Below are positions 7,735 through 16,300 of a DNA stretch of 64,000 nucleotides, piece by piece. The notes below the pieces were generated by a model. It ran no database searches and had not been told where the DNA came from. It worked only from the letters and a program-made list of their open reading frames with translations. The DNA is taken from NCBI RefSeq assembly GCF_947499265.1, contig NZ_CANMNK010000002.1, forward strand, positions 1-64,000, written 5' to 3'. Made by a program: the position numbers and the translations under genes. How positions within the stretch are numbered: the stretch's first letter is position 1; each line of letters opens with the position of its first letter. Origin of the DNA: an uncultured Roseobacter sp. (GTDB taxonomy: Bacteria; Pseudomonadota; Alphaproteobacteria; Rhodobacterales; Rhodobacteraceae).

Positions 7735-10124
7735 CCGATCTCGAACAGCTGAAGGAAATCGAAAAGAAGGTGCTTTGGCTCGCCTGCTGGACGATCCACA
7801 ACGCCAATCACCTGCGCGATAGCGACGAGATCAAGGTCGGCGGGCATCAGGCCTCTTCGGCCTCCATGGTGTCGATCATGACGGCGCTCTATTTCGCGGT
7901 TCTGCGGCCCGAAGACCGCATCGCCGTGAAGCCGCATGCGGGGCCGGTGTTTCACGCGATCCAGTATCTGATGGGCAATCAATCCCGCGAGAACCTGGAG
8001 AATTTCCGTGGTTTTGGTGGCGTGCAAAGCTACCCCAGCCGCACCAAGGACGTGGATGATGTGGATTTCTCGACAGGCTCGGTAGGCCTTGGCGTGGCCA
8101 TCACTGCATTCGCTTCCATGGTGCAGGATTTCCTGATTGCCAAAGACTGGTCTGGGATCACTGCACCGGGTCGGATGATTTCCCTGATGGGTGACGCCGA
8201 ACTGGATGAGGGCAATATCTACGAATGCCTGCAAGAAGGCTGGAAGCACGGGTTGCGCAACACCTGGTGGATCATCGACTATAACCGTCAAAGCCTTGAT
8301 GGGATTGTCCATGAGGGGCTCAAGGACCGGATCGCCGGGATATTTGAGGCTTTCGGCTGGCGGGTCGAGATGTTGAAATATGGCGCGTTGCAGCGCGCTG
8401 CCTTTGCGGAGCCCGGCGGCGGCGCCCTGCGCATATGGATCGACAGTTGCCCGAACTCGATTTATTCGGCGCTGACTTATCAGGGCGGGACCGCATGGCG
8501 CGCACGGCTGATGGATGAGATCGGCGATCAGGGCGACGTCACAGCCCTGTTGGAGCGTCGTACAGACGCGGCGCTTGCTCGGTTGATGACGAACCTTGGC
8601 GGGCATTGCCTTGAAACTTTGAAGGCGGCCTTCGACGGAATTGAGGACGACACACCCACAGCTTTTATCGCCTATACGGTGAAGGGGTGGGGCACACCGC
8701 TGGCCGGGCACAAGGACAATCACGCAGGCCTGATGACCAAGGACCAACTGGCCGCGTTCCAAAAGGACATGAGCGTGCGGCAAGGGCACGAGTGGGACCG
8801 CTTCGAAGGATTGAACGACGCGGGCGGAGCCTTGAAAGAGGCCCTGGGCCGCGTACCGTTTTTTGCAAAAGGACCGCGCCGTGCCTCCACAACCAACATC
8901 GAGGTGCCACAGATCGCACCGCCAGGGGACAAGACAATCTCGACCCAGGCCGCATTCGGCAAGATACTCGATGCGCTGGCGAAGGGGAAAAACGGGCTCG
9001 CCGCGCGCATCGTGACGATGTCGCCAGATGTCACGGTATCGACCAATCTTGGCCCTTGGGTAAATCGGCGCGGTTTGTTTGGCCGCGCAGAACTGGCCGA
9101 CACCTTTCGCGCGGAACAGATCCCCAGCACGCAGAAGTGGCGCTTCTCGCCCGAAGGCCAGCATATCGAGCTTGGCATCGCCGAGATGAACCTGTGTCTG
9201 CTGCTCGGCGCTGCCGGGCTCAGCCATTCTATGTTTGGCGAACGGCTTTTGCCGATTGGCACGCTCTACGACCCGTTTGTCAGCCGCGCGCTCGATGCGC
9301 TCAATTACGCCTGCTATCAGGATGCGCGGTTTTTGCTGGTGGGCACACCCTCCGGGGTCAGCCTCGCCTCAGAGGGCGGTGCCCACCAATCCATCGCCAC
9401 GCCGCTGATTGGGATGAGCCAGGACGGGCTGGCGAGTTTTGAACCTGCCTTTGCCGACGAATTGGCGGTGATGATGGCATGGGGCTTTGACTACATGCAA
9501 CGCGATGGTGACGCGGTGCAGGACGAACGCACCTGGCTGCGCGATGAAACCGGTGGCGCGGTCTATCTGCGCCTGTCCACCCGTCCGCTTGAACAGCCCA
9601 CTCGCGCGTTGGATGCGACCCTACGGCAGGGTATTGTCGACGGTGCCTATTGGCTGCGCCCGCCCGGACCGAACTGCGATCTGGTGATCGCCTATCAGGG
9701 AACCATCGCGACCGAAGCGATTGCCGCTGCAGGCCTGTTGGCCGGCACGCGTCGTGACATCGGGGTGTTGGCCGTAACCTCAGCGGACCGCCTGAATGCC
9801 GGATGGCAGGCGGCACAACGCGTCCGGTCCCGCGGAGACGCCGGGGCGCGGGCGCATATCGAACGGCTGCTGCAGGACGTGCCACGTCACGCCATTGTGG
9901 TAACCGTCATTGATGGTCATCCTGCGACCTTAAGCTGGCTGGGCGGCGTGGTGGGTCACCGAACGGCGGGTCTCGGCGTTGAGCACTTTGGTCAAACCGG
10001 AACCGTGCAGGACCTATATCGACATTTCGGGATCGATGCAGAGGCGATTGCCCTGACGGCAAGTGGCCTATCACCCGGTCGGCCATTTGGATTGCCGGAG
10101 CGACGAAAAGGAACTGGTTCGTAA
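7731..10124 (+). CDS. Transketolase-like / homodimeric 2-oxoacid dehydrogenase E1-type protein
   Basis: At 797 residues this matches the shorter relatives of AceE-type pyruvate dehydrogenase E1, such as the MdeB-like proteins. These fuse the thiamine-diphosphate and transketolase pyrimidine domains. The ThDP motif GDAELDEGN, followed about 25 residues later by DYNRQSLDG, lies near residues 150-190. HAGPVFHAIQYLMG and DFSTGSVGLG are further family blocks. The central and C-terminal parts (VSTNLGPWVNRRG, LGIAEMNL, VGTPSGVSLASEGGAHQS) form the second ThDP-contacting domain. No E2 or E3 partner is encoded in this operon; the lpdA at 39023 belongs to the 2-oxoglutarate dehydrogenase set. The last gene of the operon, it may act as an orphan decarboxylase or use partners elsewhere. 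Confidence 0.8.
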   Translation: MTDLEQLKEIEKKVLWLACWTIHNANHLRDSDEIKVGGHQASSASMVSIMTALYFAVLRPEDRIAVKPHAGPVFHAIQYLMGNQSRENLENFRGFGGVQSYPSRTKDVDDVDFSTGSVGLGVAITAFASMVQDFLIAKDWSGITAPGRMISLMGDAELDEGNIYECLQEGWKHGLRNTWWIIDYNRQSLDGIVHEGLKDRIAGIFEAFGWRVEMLKYGALQRAAFAEPGGGALRIWIDSCPNSIYSALTYQGGTAWRARLMDEIGDQGDVTALLERRTDAALARLMTNLGGHCLETLKAAFDGIEDDTPTAFIAYTVKGWGTPLAGHKDNHAGLMTKDQLAAFQKDMSVRQGHEWDRFEGLNDAGGALKEALGRVPFFAKGPRRASTTNIEVPQIAPPGDKTISTQAAFGKILDALAKGKNGLAARIVTMSPDVTVSTNLGPWVNRRGLFGRAELADTFRAEQIPSTQKWRFSPEGQHIELGIAEMNLCLLLGAAGLSHSMFGERLLPIGTLYDPFVSRALDALNYACYQDARFLLVGTPSGVSLASEGGAHQSIATPLIGMSQDGLASFEPAFADELAVMMAWGFDYMQRDGDAVQDERTWLRDETGGAVYLRLSTRPLEQPTRALDATLRQGIVDGAYWLRPPGPNCDLVIAYQGTIATEAIAAAGLLAGTRRDIGVLAVTSADRLNAGWQAAQRVRSRGDAGARAHIERLLQDVPRHAIVVTVIDGHPATLSWLGGVVGHRTAGLGVEHFGQTGTVQDLYRHFGIDAEAIALTASGLSPGRPFGLPERRKGTGS

Positions 10125-10217
10125 GCGAGCTTACGTCCTGCTGATACTTTCGCCGACAGAGTTCTTTCGCGGTGTTGATCCGCGTGTGGCGCATGTGCCT
10201 GCACAGTGTTCCGCACA

Positions 10218-10889
10218 TCAATTTTGCTTGGAGATGACCGTGCGCCCGAGGAAGTAGCTCGTTGCGCCGGCACCGGCGGTCTCTTCCCAAGCGACCCGCA
10301 GGCGGTCGAGGTCGCCGAAGCTGGAAGCAAATATCGGGCCGTTCGCCTCAATCGGAGCCTGTATTTGTGGACCGCTTGTGCCCTGCGCCACTTGGGTGAT
10401 CACGACAAAGCACCGGTTGCCGTCCAGGTCCAGACGCATCACCACATTATGCTGGTCGGCATTGCCGGAATAGGTTCCGATCATGCTGGTGCCCGCGCCG
10501 GAAACCAGGCGGAATTCACCCCCGGCGATTTCCAGGCCGCAGGCCAATTGACCACTTGTATCAAGCGCATCAATGGCCAGCACGGGTTCTTCGGTGATCG
10601 TCAGTTTCACGCCGCTGAAGGAGATTGTGTAGCTGTCTGTGTTGTGGGGTTTGCCGCCGGTCACGAGGTTCAGCACACCTGAAGACGACCCATCGGCCAG
10701 CAGTTGCGTGTTCCCCGAATTATATATCACATTTCCGGAGGACGATGCGCTGTCACCTGCGGGCGGGCCAGCCAGGGGGCCGGGGCCGCTGGGGGCTGCG
10801 CCATTTGCCTGACTGTCCAGAACTTCCGTGCAGCCCAGAACCGCGAGTGTGGAGAGGCAGGCGAGTGAAATCTTGAGAGAGTTGTGCAT
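10218..10889 (-). CDS. Predicted lipoprotein of unknown function
   Basis: The 223-residue product starts at ATG 10889, preceded by AAGGAT. It has a lipoprotein signal: a charged start, a hydrophobic run and the lipobox LAVLGC with Cys near residue 20. A Gly/Pro/Ala/Ser-rich linker follows, then a globular part of about 150 residues with two Cys. I do not recognise the domain. It is the last gene of a minus-strand set with the 414- and 672-residue proteins, 19 nt downstream of the former, and is probably co-transcribed. It should be anchored facing the periplasm or outer membrane. Confidence 0.7.
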   Translation of the reverse strand: MHNSLKISLACLSTLAVLGCTEVLDSQANGAAPSGPGPLAGPPAGDSASSSGNVIYNSGNTQLLADGSSSGVLNLVTGGKPHNTDSYTISFSGVKLTITEEPVLAIDALDTSGQLACGLEIAGGEFRLVSGAGTSMIGTYSGNADQHNVVMRLDLDGNRCFVVITQVAQGTSGPQIQAPIEANGPIFASSFGDLDRLRVAWEETAGAGATSYFLGRTVISKQN

Positions 10890-10908
10890 TGTTTTATCCT
10901 TGAACTTG

Positions 10909-12153
10909 TTATGAGGTTGCAGCTTTTTCCTTTGTTGCCTTGATCCGGGACCGGCCAAGCATCAGACACAGCCGCCCTTGGAAAACGTTTTCGGCCTCAT
11001 CCACGTGGAACAAATGCACAGCCAGATACTCGTCCTCCTTGAGTCTTTGGGTCGGTGCAATTTTCACGTTGAGGGTGCGTTCTTCGAAAGCGCCAAGCGC
11101 GATACCTTCAACGACCGTGTGCCGACCGGGGGGCAGGTCACAGGCGCCCGTCGGCGTTGCATTGCGACGGCGCGTGAAATCAGCCGTTGGAAACAGTTTC
11201 CGCGCGGTTTCGCCAACGCTGGCCTCAATGGTTACCTGGTCCGCCTGGGGTGTCGATTGCAAGGATGCCTTTGGGGCGCGTTCCGGACGCAGTCCGTTCA
11301 AGGTGCGCCGAAATACCTTTCTGTGGCGCAGCTTTAGGTCTGATGCTGTGTCCAGATGTCGGGCGACATCTGCGCGCCCTTCGCCGATTTCCAACAAATC
11401 CTGCCCGGCGAAACGGGCTCGGATGGCTGGGGTTGTGGGGGTATCGCCGCGCAGTCTGATCCGGTGGGTCAACACCTCAACGCGTGCCGTGGCGGGGCGG
11501 GCCGTCAGGTTGGATAGACCAAGCGAGACATCCGGTGCCTGATCGATAATCGGCCAGGCATTCATCACCGCGACATGCCGATCCTGTACCGGATCGAGCG
11601 TATCTGCATGGCGGTCAAACGGCGTGCTGCATCTGACCACGATACCTTGGGCCAAACCGCCGCCAAAGGGGTTGGGAAACGACAGTGGCCGCGTCCGCAC
11701 AAGCTTGGAGGTATGCGGTGAGATGATCGCATGTTCGGTCGCGACCAACACAGGGGACGGCCCGGGCTGGGTGATGCTGGGCGGCATCAGGAAAAACTCA
11801 ATCTGAACCGGTGCGGCAGGGCCCAAGCCGATATTAGTGATCCAGCATTGCAAGATGATCGACCCGTCCGGCGTTTGCTCGGGCACAAAGGGGATGTCAG
11901 GACTATAGGCAAGGCTGGCGGCGTCTTCGGGCGGTATCGGCCGCACGCCGAGGTCTTCACCCCAGGACCTGATCACCAGATAGGGTGTCGCGGGGGGGGT
12001 GCGGCAGGGATCGAACCGCGGACGTCGCCGTTTCGGTTCTTTGGGTTTGGGGTCTTCCGTCGGACCGCCATCAGGGCCGCAATGATCGGTTGGCGGTTTT
12101 TTCCGGTCGGGGCGTTTTTTGTCGGGGTTCTGGTGCGTTTTTGAAGCTGTCAT
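10909..12153 (-). CDS. Hypothetical protein with basic Pro/Lys-rich N-terminus
   Basis: A 414-residue protein that I cannot assign. The first about 50 residues are strongly charged and rich in Lys, Pro, Arg and Asp, and are probably disordered. The following segment (TPYLVIRSWGEDLGV, ILQCWITNIGLGPA, APVQIEFFL) reads like beta-sandwich or adhesion-type modules: CARDB-like repeats often carry N.G...A....V.....G. A middle region rich in Arg ends in LPPGRHTVVEGIALGAFEERTLNVKI, again beta-rich. No signal peptide or membrane segment is seen. Its gene lies 11 nt after the 672-residue protein gene and 19 nt before the lipoprotein, consistent with one transcript and perhaps one complex. Confidence 0.65.
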   Translation of the reverse strand: MTASKTHQNPDKKRPDRKKPPTDHCGPDGGPTEDPKPKEPKRRRPRFDPCRTPPATPYLVIRSWGEDLGVRPIPPEDAASLAYSPDIPFVPEQTPDGSIILQCWITNIGLGPAAPVQIEFFLMPPSITQPGPSPVLVATEHAIISPHTSKLVRTRPLSFPNPFGGGLAQGIVVRCSTPFDRHADTLDPVQDRHVAVMNAWPIIDQAPDVSLGLSNLTARPATARVEVLTHRIRLRGDTPTTPAIRARFAGQDLLEIGEGRADVARHLDTASDLKLRHRKVFRRTLNGLRPERAPKASLQSTPQADQVTIEASVGETARKLFPTADFTRRRNATPTGACDLPPGRHTVVEGIALGAFEERTLNVKIAPTQRLKEDEYLAVHLFHVDEAENVFQGRLCLMLGRSRIKATKEKAATS

Positions 12154-12164
12154 CGTTACTCTCC

Positions 12165-14183
12165 TTAAGACGCGGGGTCGATCTGGAGTGGGAGCTGATA
12201 GGTTGCATCGGCAAATTCCCAGGCGTGGAAACCGATGCCGCGGTCGCCTTGCAGGTTGAGGTCCGGCAGGGGAACTTCACCCTCGCGCAGGATCACATCG
12301 ATCGCGTTATCAACGGCGCTGGCATAGATATTGGGCGCGCCGGGGTCAGGCCAGGACGCCGGGGCCGGAAAACTCCTGTGATCCAGAATGAGGCCGGCGA
12401 TATCCGGGTCGGACGGTCTGTCGATAAAGAGATCGGGCGTGCCGAACCCCGAAAAGCCCACTGCAGGGGGTGTTTCCATGCCGGTGGAGTGAGTGGCCGC
12501 AGGGCAAATCCAGCTTTGCAACAGATTGTCCGCATCCCAGATTTCGTTGGGGAACAAATCCGTGCTGGTCGCGGTAAAGAGGCTTGGGCCTGCGGGAAAA
12601 CCACAGGGCGGGCTGTCGAGGTTGGGCGCTTCCAGCCGCAGCTCCGCATCGTCGAGCTCCTTGCTGAAAGGATGCGCAAGCCCGCCGAAAACCAGCATTC
12701 GGTTCATGCCATCCAGCGCATTGTAGAGATACCATTTCACCACATAAAGGTCGCGCCGCAGCACCGGCCAGTTGATGTCCTTGACCCCTGTGACAATCAA
12801 AACGATGCCACCCGCAATGGCGGCCAGAGCAGGCAGCAGCCCCAAAAGGCCCAGTGCAACCACGCCTAAAACAGCCAGGATCGCGCCGCAGACGCTTTTT
12901 TTCATGTTCGGCGCGGGTTCGGGTTCAACGTCCAGCGGGTTGGGCGCGTCTTCATCCGCGTCATCGCCTGCATCGTCATCCATCTCGAAGGGATCAGCGG
13001 TCGATGGATCGAAAAAGGCGGTGCCGTCTTCGATGCTGAGCGGCGGGGGCGGGTTGCAGCCCAGGGCGTCCGCACTTGTGGTGAACCAAAGCGTCAGCCA
13101 GGACCAGACCACCGCATCGTTTACACGGCGTTCCGTGACCAGTGCCAGCGCCCCATCATCACCATAGATGTCACGCACGGCCTCGACGATGAAGCTGCGA
13201 AAATCTTCGGGCAGGGCATCGGGCAGGGGCCGGTTGAGCACCGTGGACTGCATGACCTCAATGGGGTTCGCACCTGCGAGATCCCCCAGTTCGATCCGTT
13301 TGTGCAGCTCCGCATTACACAGGCTGCGCCAGTTTTGAAAATCCTCGCCGCCGTCTTCCAGCGCATCCGGTTTGCCGGGATCGTAGAAACCCCAGGCCCA
13401 GGCATCGACAAAACGTTCGATCCAACGGGTGCGCCACCAATGCAGGCGCGGCACGCTGCCGACGATTGAGCTGATGAACGGGCTGCCGGTGGCCTTGCCG
13501 CAATAGGACATCTTGAAGCCATAGGCATATGCGAGGAACCGCCTGTCGCCTGTTGCATCAAAGATTTCCTGGGCGCGGGTGACGAGGCGTTCAGCAAAAG
13601 CACCGGTGCGAAAGGCGCTGAGATGATCGCGTACGGCCCAAAGGTCGGGGGCTACAAGGTTTTCTCCCTCGTCTACGGCGGCAAACGGGCGTGAAGCGAT
13701 GGTGATCAAATCGAAAATCGGTGCAAAGACGGCATCGTTGGTCAGCCGTGGGATGAAATCCTCAATAATCTCCTGATCGTCCTGGAACCGCTCCATGTCA
13801 TCCTGCAGCGGTACAAACTTCAACAAGTCCTCTTCATCGGCGATGTCGGAAATCTGACGGATCAGCGCGCGCACCCGGCGCAGCACCGACAGGATATTGC
13901 GTTCCGGGTCGTCTTGCGCATCGGGATCACTCAGGATCGTAAAGAGTTCGCGCCAGATGGCAGCATGGGCATCATAGCGTCGGCCACTGTCGGTGGGGTC
14001 GATCAGACCGGGCGGCGTTGCGGGCACAAAGTCGAAAAGATTGACACCCAAGGCGCCGAGATAGCTGTAGGCGGGTTCGGCGTTGATGTGTTGTAGGGCT
14101 GTTTGCAGCTTGTCTTGCGGCTGCTCGCTCAGTCGTTCGGTAACAAGGTCTCTGACGAGAAATAGAGAAGGTGTTCCAACCAT
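12165..14183 (-). CDS. Large protein with possible degenerate zinc-phospholipase-C-like region and membrane hairpin
   Basis: The 672-residue product has two recognisable parts. Residues about 20-290 (EPAYSYLGALGVNLFDF, later AYAYGFKMSYCGKATGSPF, then RLHWWRTRWIERFVDAWAWG) recall the zinc-dependent phospholipase C family, where the comparable block carries His/Asp metal ligands (as in GYLSHxxxDxxxHP). Most of these are replaced here, so it is probably not catalytic. After an acidic linker near residues 410-425, a basic KK precedes two closely spaced hydrophobic segments (about residues 430-470), a likely membrane hairpin. The remaining 200 residues are unassigned. The family call is from memory of motif shape and should be treated as tentative. 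Confidence 0.6.
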   Translation of the reverse strand: MVGTPSLFLVRDLVTERLSEQPQDKLQTALQHINAEPAYSYLGALGVNLFDFVPATPPGLIDPTDSGRRYDAHAAIWRELFTILSDPDAQDDPERNILSVLRRVRALIRQISDIADEEDLLKFVPLQDDMERFQDDQEIIEDFIPRLTNDAVFAPIFDLITIASRPFAAVDEGENLVAPDLWAVRDHLSAFRTGAFAERLVTRAQEIFDATGDRRFLAYAYGFKMSYCGKATGSPFISSIVGSVPRLHWWRTRWIERFVDAWAWGFYDPGKPDALEDGGEDFQNWRSLCNAELHKRIELGDLAGANPIEVMQSTVLNRPLPDALPEDFRSFIVEAVRDIYGDDGALALVTERRVNDAVVWSWLTLWFTTSADALGCNPPPPLSIEDGTAFFDPSTADPFEMDDDAGDDADEDAPNPLDVEPEPAPNMKKSVCGAILAVLGVVALGLLGLLPALAAIAGGIVLIVTGVKDINWPVLRRDLYVVKWYLYNALDGMNRMLVFGGLAHPFSKELDDAELRLEAPNLDSPPCGFPAGPSLFTATSTDLFPNEIWDADNLLQSWICPAATHSTGMETPPAVGFSGFGTPDLFIDRPSDPDIAGLILDHRSFPAPASWPDPGAPNIYASAVDNAIDVILREGEVPLPDLNLQGDRGIGFHAWEFADATYQLPLQIDPAS

Positions 14184-14758
14184 AATAGCACCCCTTTCGA
14201 GACGGCTTTTAAAAGCGCATGCACATTGGTGAACATGTATCTCTGGGTATGGTCGGCGGTGAAAAATTCCGCAAAAGAGTGGACCGAAATACGAGCCCTG
14301 ATGTGATGCAATAATTTGTAAAAATAATCGAAATGTGCCGAAGAATTAGCATAATTGTGGGGTTTTTTCAACTCGCGGTCGTGAAACGGGGAGCCGCCGT
14401 AAGCGGAATTTGGCCACCGCTACCTGTCGGAAGATGTCCTTTGGCGGTGCAATTGGCGGGACATGAACAGCATTGTTTCTGCGGGTTTTGAACGGGTTAA
14501 GTTCCTGCCGACGGTCGGCCTTATGAACGCTTTGGACGATGATCTGGATCGCAAGCGGCCGCGCAAAAATCGCCGATTTTGTGACCGGGGAAAAGGCCCC
14601 GCCAAAAGATGTTTGTGCATTGAGCGGGGAATTTCCAAGGCCCATTTCCAGATCAGAAAACCTGACAAGGAAGGGCATATGAGTTTCCTTGGCGGGGCCA
14701 TTGCGCTTGGTGCAGTTCGGGCTAGATTACAGAGCGCTGACATTAAGGGAGAATTGAC
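14184..14758. other. Divergent intergenic region without a convincing gene
   Basis: This 575-base stretch separates the minus-strand unknown operon from the plus-strand acyl-CoA ligase. Bases 14184-14360 are markedly AT-richer than the surroundings and probably hold the promoter of the 672-residue gene. A short open frame at 14463-14840 runs on both sides of the ligase start without family character, so I do not call it. A weak CCCCGC/GCGGGG stem (14597-14602 with 14624-14629) is present but lacks a T tract. Confidence 0.6.
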
Positions 14759-16300
14759 GTGGTGGAAACTGTCCAGGGTCTTATTGCAGGCCATCCTGAA
14801 GACGCGCCCGCGCTTGGCGCACCGGGACGAGATTGGTTGACATACGGCGGTTTGCGCGCTCTGTCGGACCGCGTCAGCACCACTTTGCATGCCGCGGGTG
14901 TGGGCAAGGGGGACCGCGTGGCCATCGTACTGCCGAACGGGCCGGAAATGGCGGCGGCGTTTTTTACCATCGCACAATCGGCCGTCACGGCGCCTTTGAA
15001 CCCGGCCTACCGGGAGGAAGAGTTCGCCTTTTACCTCGAAGATTTGAAGGCCAAAGCGGTGGTGTTGATGGCGGGGGAGGAGGGCCCTGCCTGTGCTGCC
15101 GCGCAAAAGCTCGGGATCGCCATCCTGCGCCTGACGCGCGACGATGCCGCACCGGCAGGCAGCTTTGCGCTGCAAGCCGAAACCTCCGCGGGAACGGTTG
15201 ATACGGCGCACCCCGGTGCGGATGATGTCGCCTTGATCCTGCATACCTCCGGCACAACATCACGCCCCAAGATCGTGCCGCTGCTGCATTCGAATGTCGC
15301 GGCCTCCGCGCAGAACATTTCCGCCTCGCTGGCATTGACGCCTGAGGATCGCTGCCTGAACGTCATGCCGCTCTTTCACATTCACGGGCTTGTCGCGGCA
15401 GTTTCCGCAACCTTCGCGGCAGGCGGGCAGGTCTGGTGCGCGCCGGGCTTTGATGCGCTGAAGTTCTTTGGCTGGCTGCGCGATGCGGACCCGACGTGGT
15501 ATACCGCTGTGCCGACCATGCACCAGACGATCCTGTCGCGTGCGGGGCGCAATGGTGAGATCATCGAGAAGGCGCGCCTGCGCTTCTTGCGCTCCTCCTC
15601 GGCGTCACTGCCGGGGCCGGTGATGACAGAATTGGCCAAGACCTTCGGCGCCCCGGTGATCGAGGGCTACGGCATGACCGAAGCCGCCCACCAGATGTGC
15701 TCCAACCCCTTGCCGCCCCGCGCGCAGAAGCCCGGTGCCGTTGGCGTTCCCGCGGGCCCAGAGGTTCGCGTTGCGGATGAGGCCGCGCCAAAGCTGCTGG
15801 ATGGTGGCGTTGGCGAGGTGGTGATTTCCGGCCCGAACGTGACGCCAGGCTATGAAAACAACCCCTCCGCCAACGCCGGTGCCTTTTTCGAGGTGGAGGG
15901 CAAGCGCTGGTTCCGCACCGGGGATCAGGGGGCCTTTGATGCGGACGGGTATCTGGCGCTGACCGGGCGGCTCAAGGAGATCATCAACCGGGGCGGCGAA
16001 AAGGTCAGTCCGCTGGAGGTGGATGATGTGCTCTCTGCCCACCCCGACGTGGCGCAGGCGCTGACCTTTGCTGTGCCGCATGACAAGCTTGGCGAGGAGG
16101 TCGCGGCGGCAATTGTGCTGCGCGACGGCAAGGAGATCAGCGAGCGCGATATCCGCAATTTCGTGGCGGAACGGCTCGCCGATTTCAAGGTGCCGCGCAA
16201 GGTGGTGATCCTGGATGAAATCCCCAAAGGAGCCACCGGTAAGCTGCAACGCATTGGATTGGCTGAAAAACTGGGGCTGGTGAAAGAGGCCGCCTCATGA
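14759..16300 (+). CDS. Acyl-CoA ligase, AMP-binding (oxalate-CoA-ligase-like)
   Basis: The 513-residue enzyme belongs to the ANL superfamily and would activate a carboxylate with ATP and CoA. Motifs in order are the P-loop-like LHTSGTTSRPK (about residues 160-170), MPLFHIHGL, the core EGYGMTEAAHQM (near 300), WFRTGDQGAFDADGYLALTGR, EIINRGGEKVSP and the C-terminal catalytic Lys in PKGATGKLQR. The MPLFHIHG block and compact length fit the oxalyl-CoA synthetase/FatA-like branch, though the substrate is inferred. GTG 14759 follows AAGGGA by eight bases. It overlaps the next gene by ATGA, so ligase and reductase are translated together. Confidence 0.88.
   Translation: MVETVQGLIAGHPEDAPALGAPGRDWLTYGGLRALSDRVSTTLHAAGVGKGDRVAIVLPNGPEMAAAFFTIAQSAVTAPLNPAYREEEFAFYLEDLKAKAVVLMAGEEGPACAAAQKLGIAILRLTRDDAAPAGSFALQAETSAGTVDTAHPGADDVALILHTSGTTSRPKIVPLLHSNVAASAQNISASLALTPEDRCLNVMPLFHIHGLVAAVSATFAAGGQVWCAPGFDALKFFGWLRDADPTWYTAVPTMHQTILSRAGRNGEIIEKARLRFLRSSSASLPGPVMTELAKTFGAPVIEGYGMTEAAHQMCSNPLPPRAQKPGAVGVPAGPEVRVADEAAPKLLDGGVGEVVISGPNVTPGYENNPSANAGAFFEVEGKRWFRTGDQGAFDADGYLALTGRLKEIINRGGEKVSPLEVDDVLSAHPDVAQALTFAVPHDKLGEEVAAAIVLRDGKEISERDIRNFVAERLADFKVPRKVVILDEIPKGATGKLQRIGLAEKLGLVKEAAS

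Noticed and set aside
7695-9227. Long minus-strand frame (510 codons) opposite the ThDP enzyme
   Set aside because: It is a shadow of a well-supported gene and has no recognisable domain or ribosome site.
10120-10135. CGTAAGC/GCTTACG hairpin at the ThDP gene stop as terminator
   Set aside because: The loop is only two bases and no T run follows; it overlaps the stop codon, so a chance palindrome is as likely.
14463-14840. Plus-strand frame overlapping the CoA ligase start
   Set aside because: No family signature, it overlaps the ligase start in another frame, and the intergenic base composition is not coding-like.
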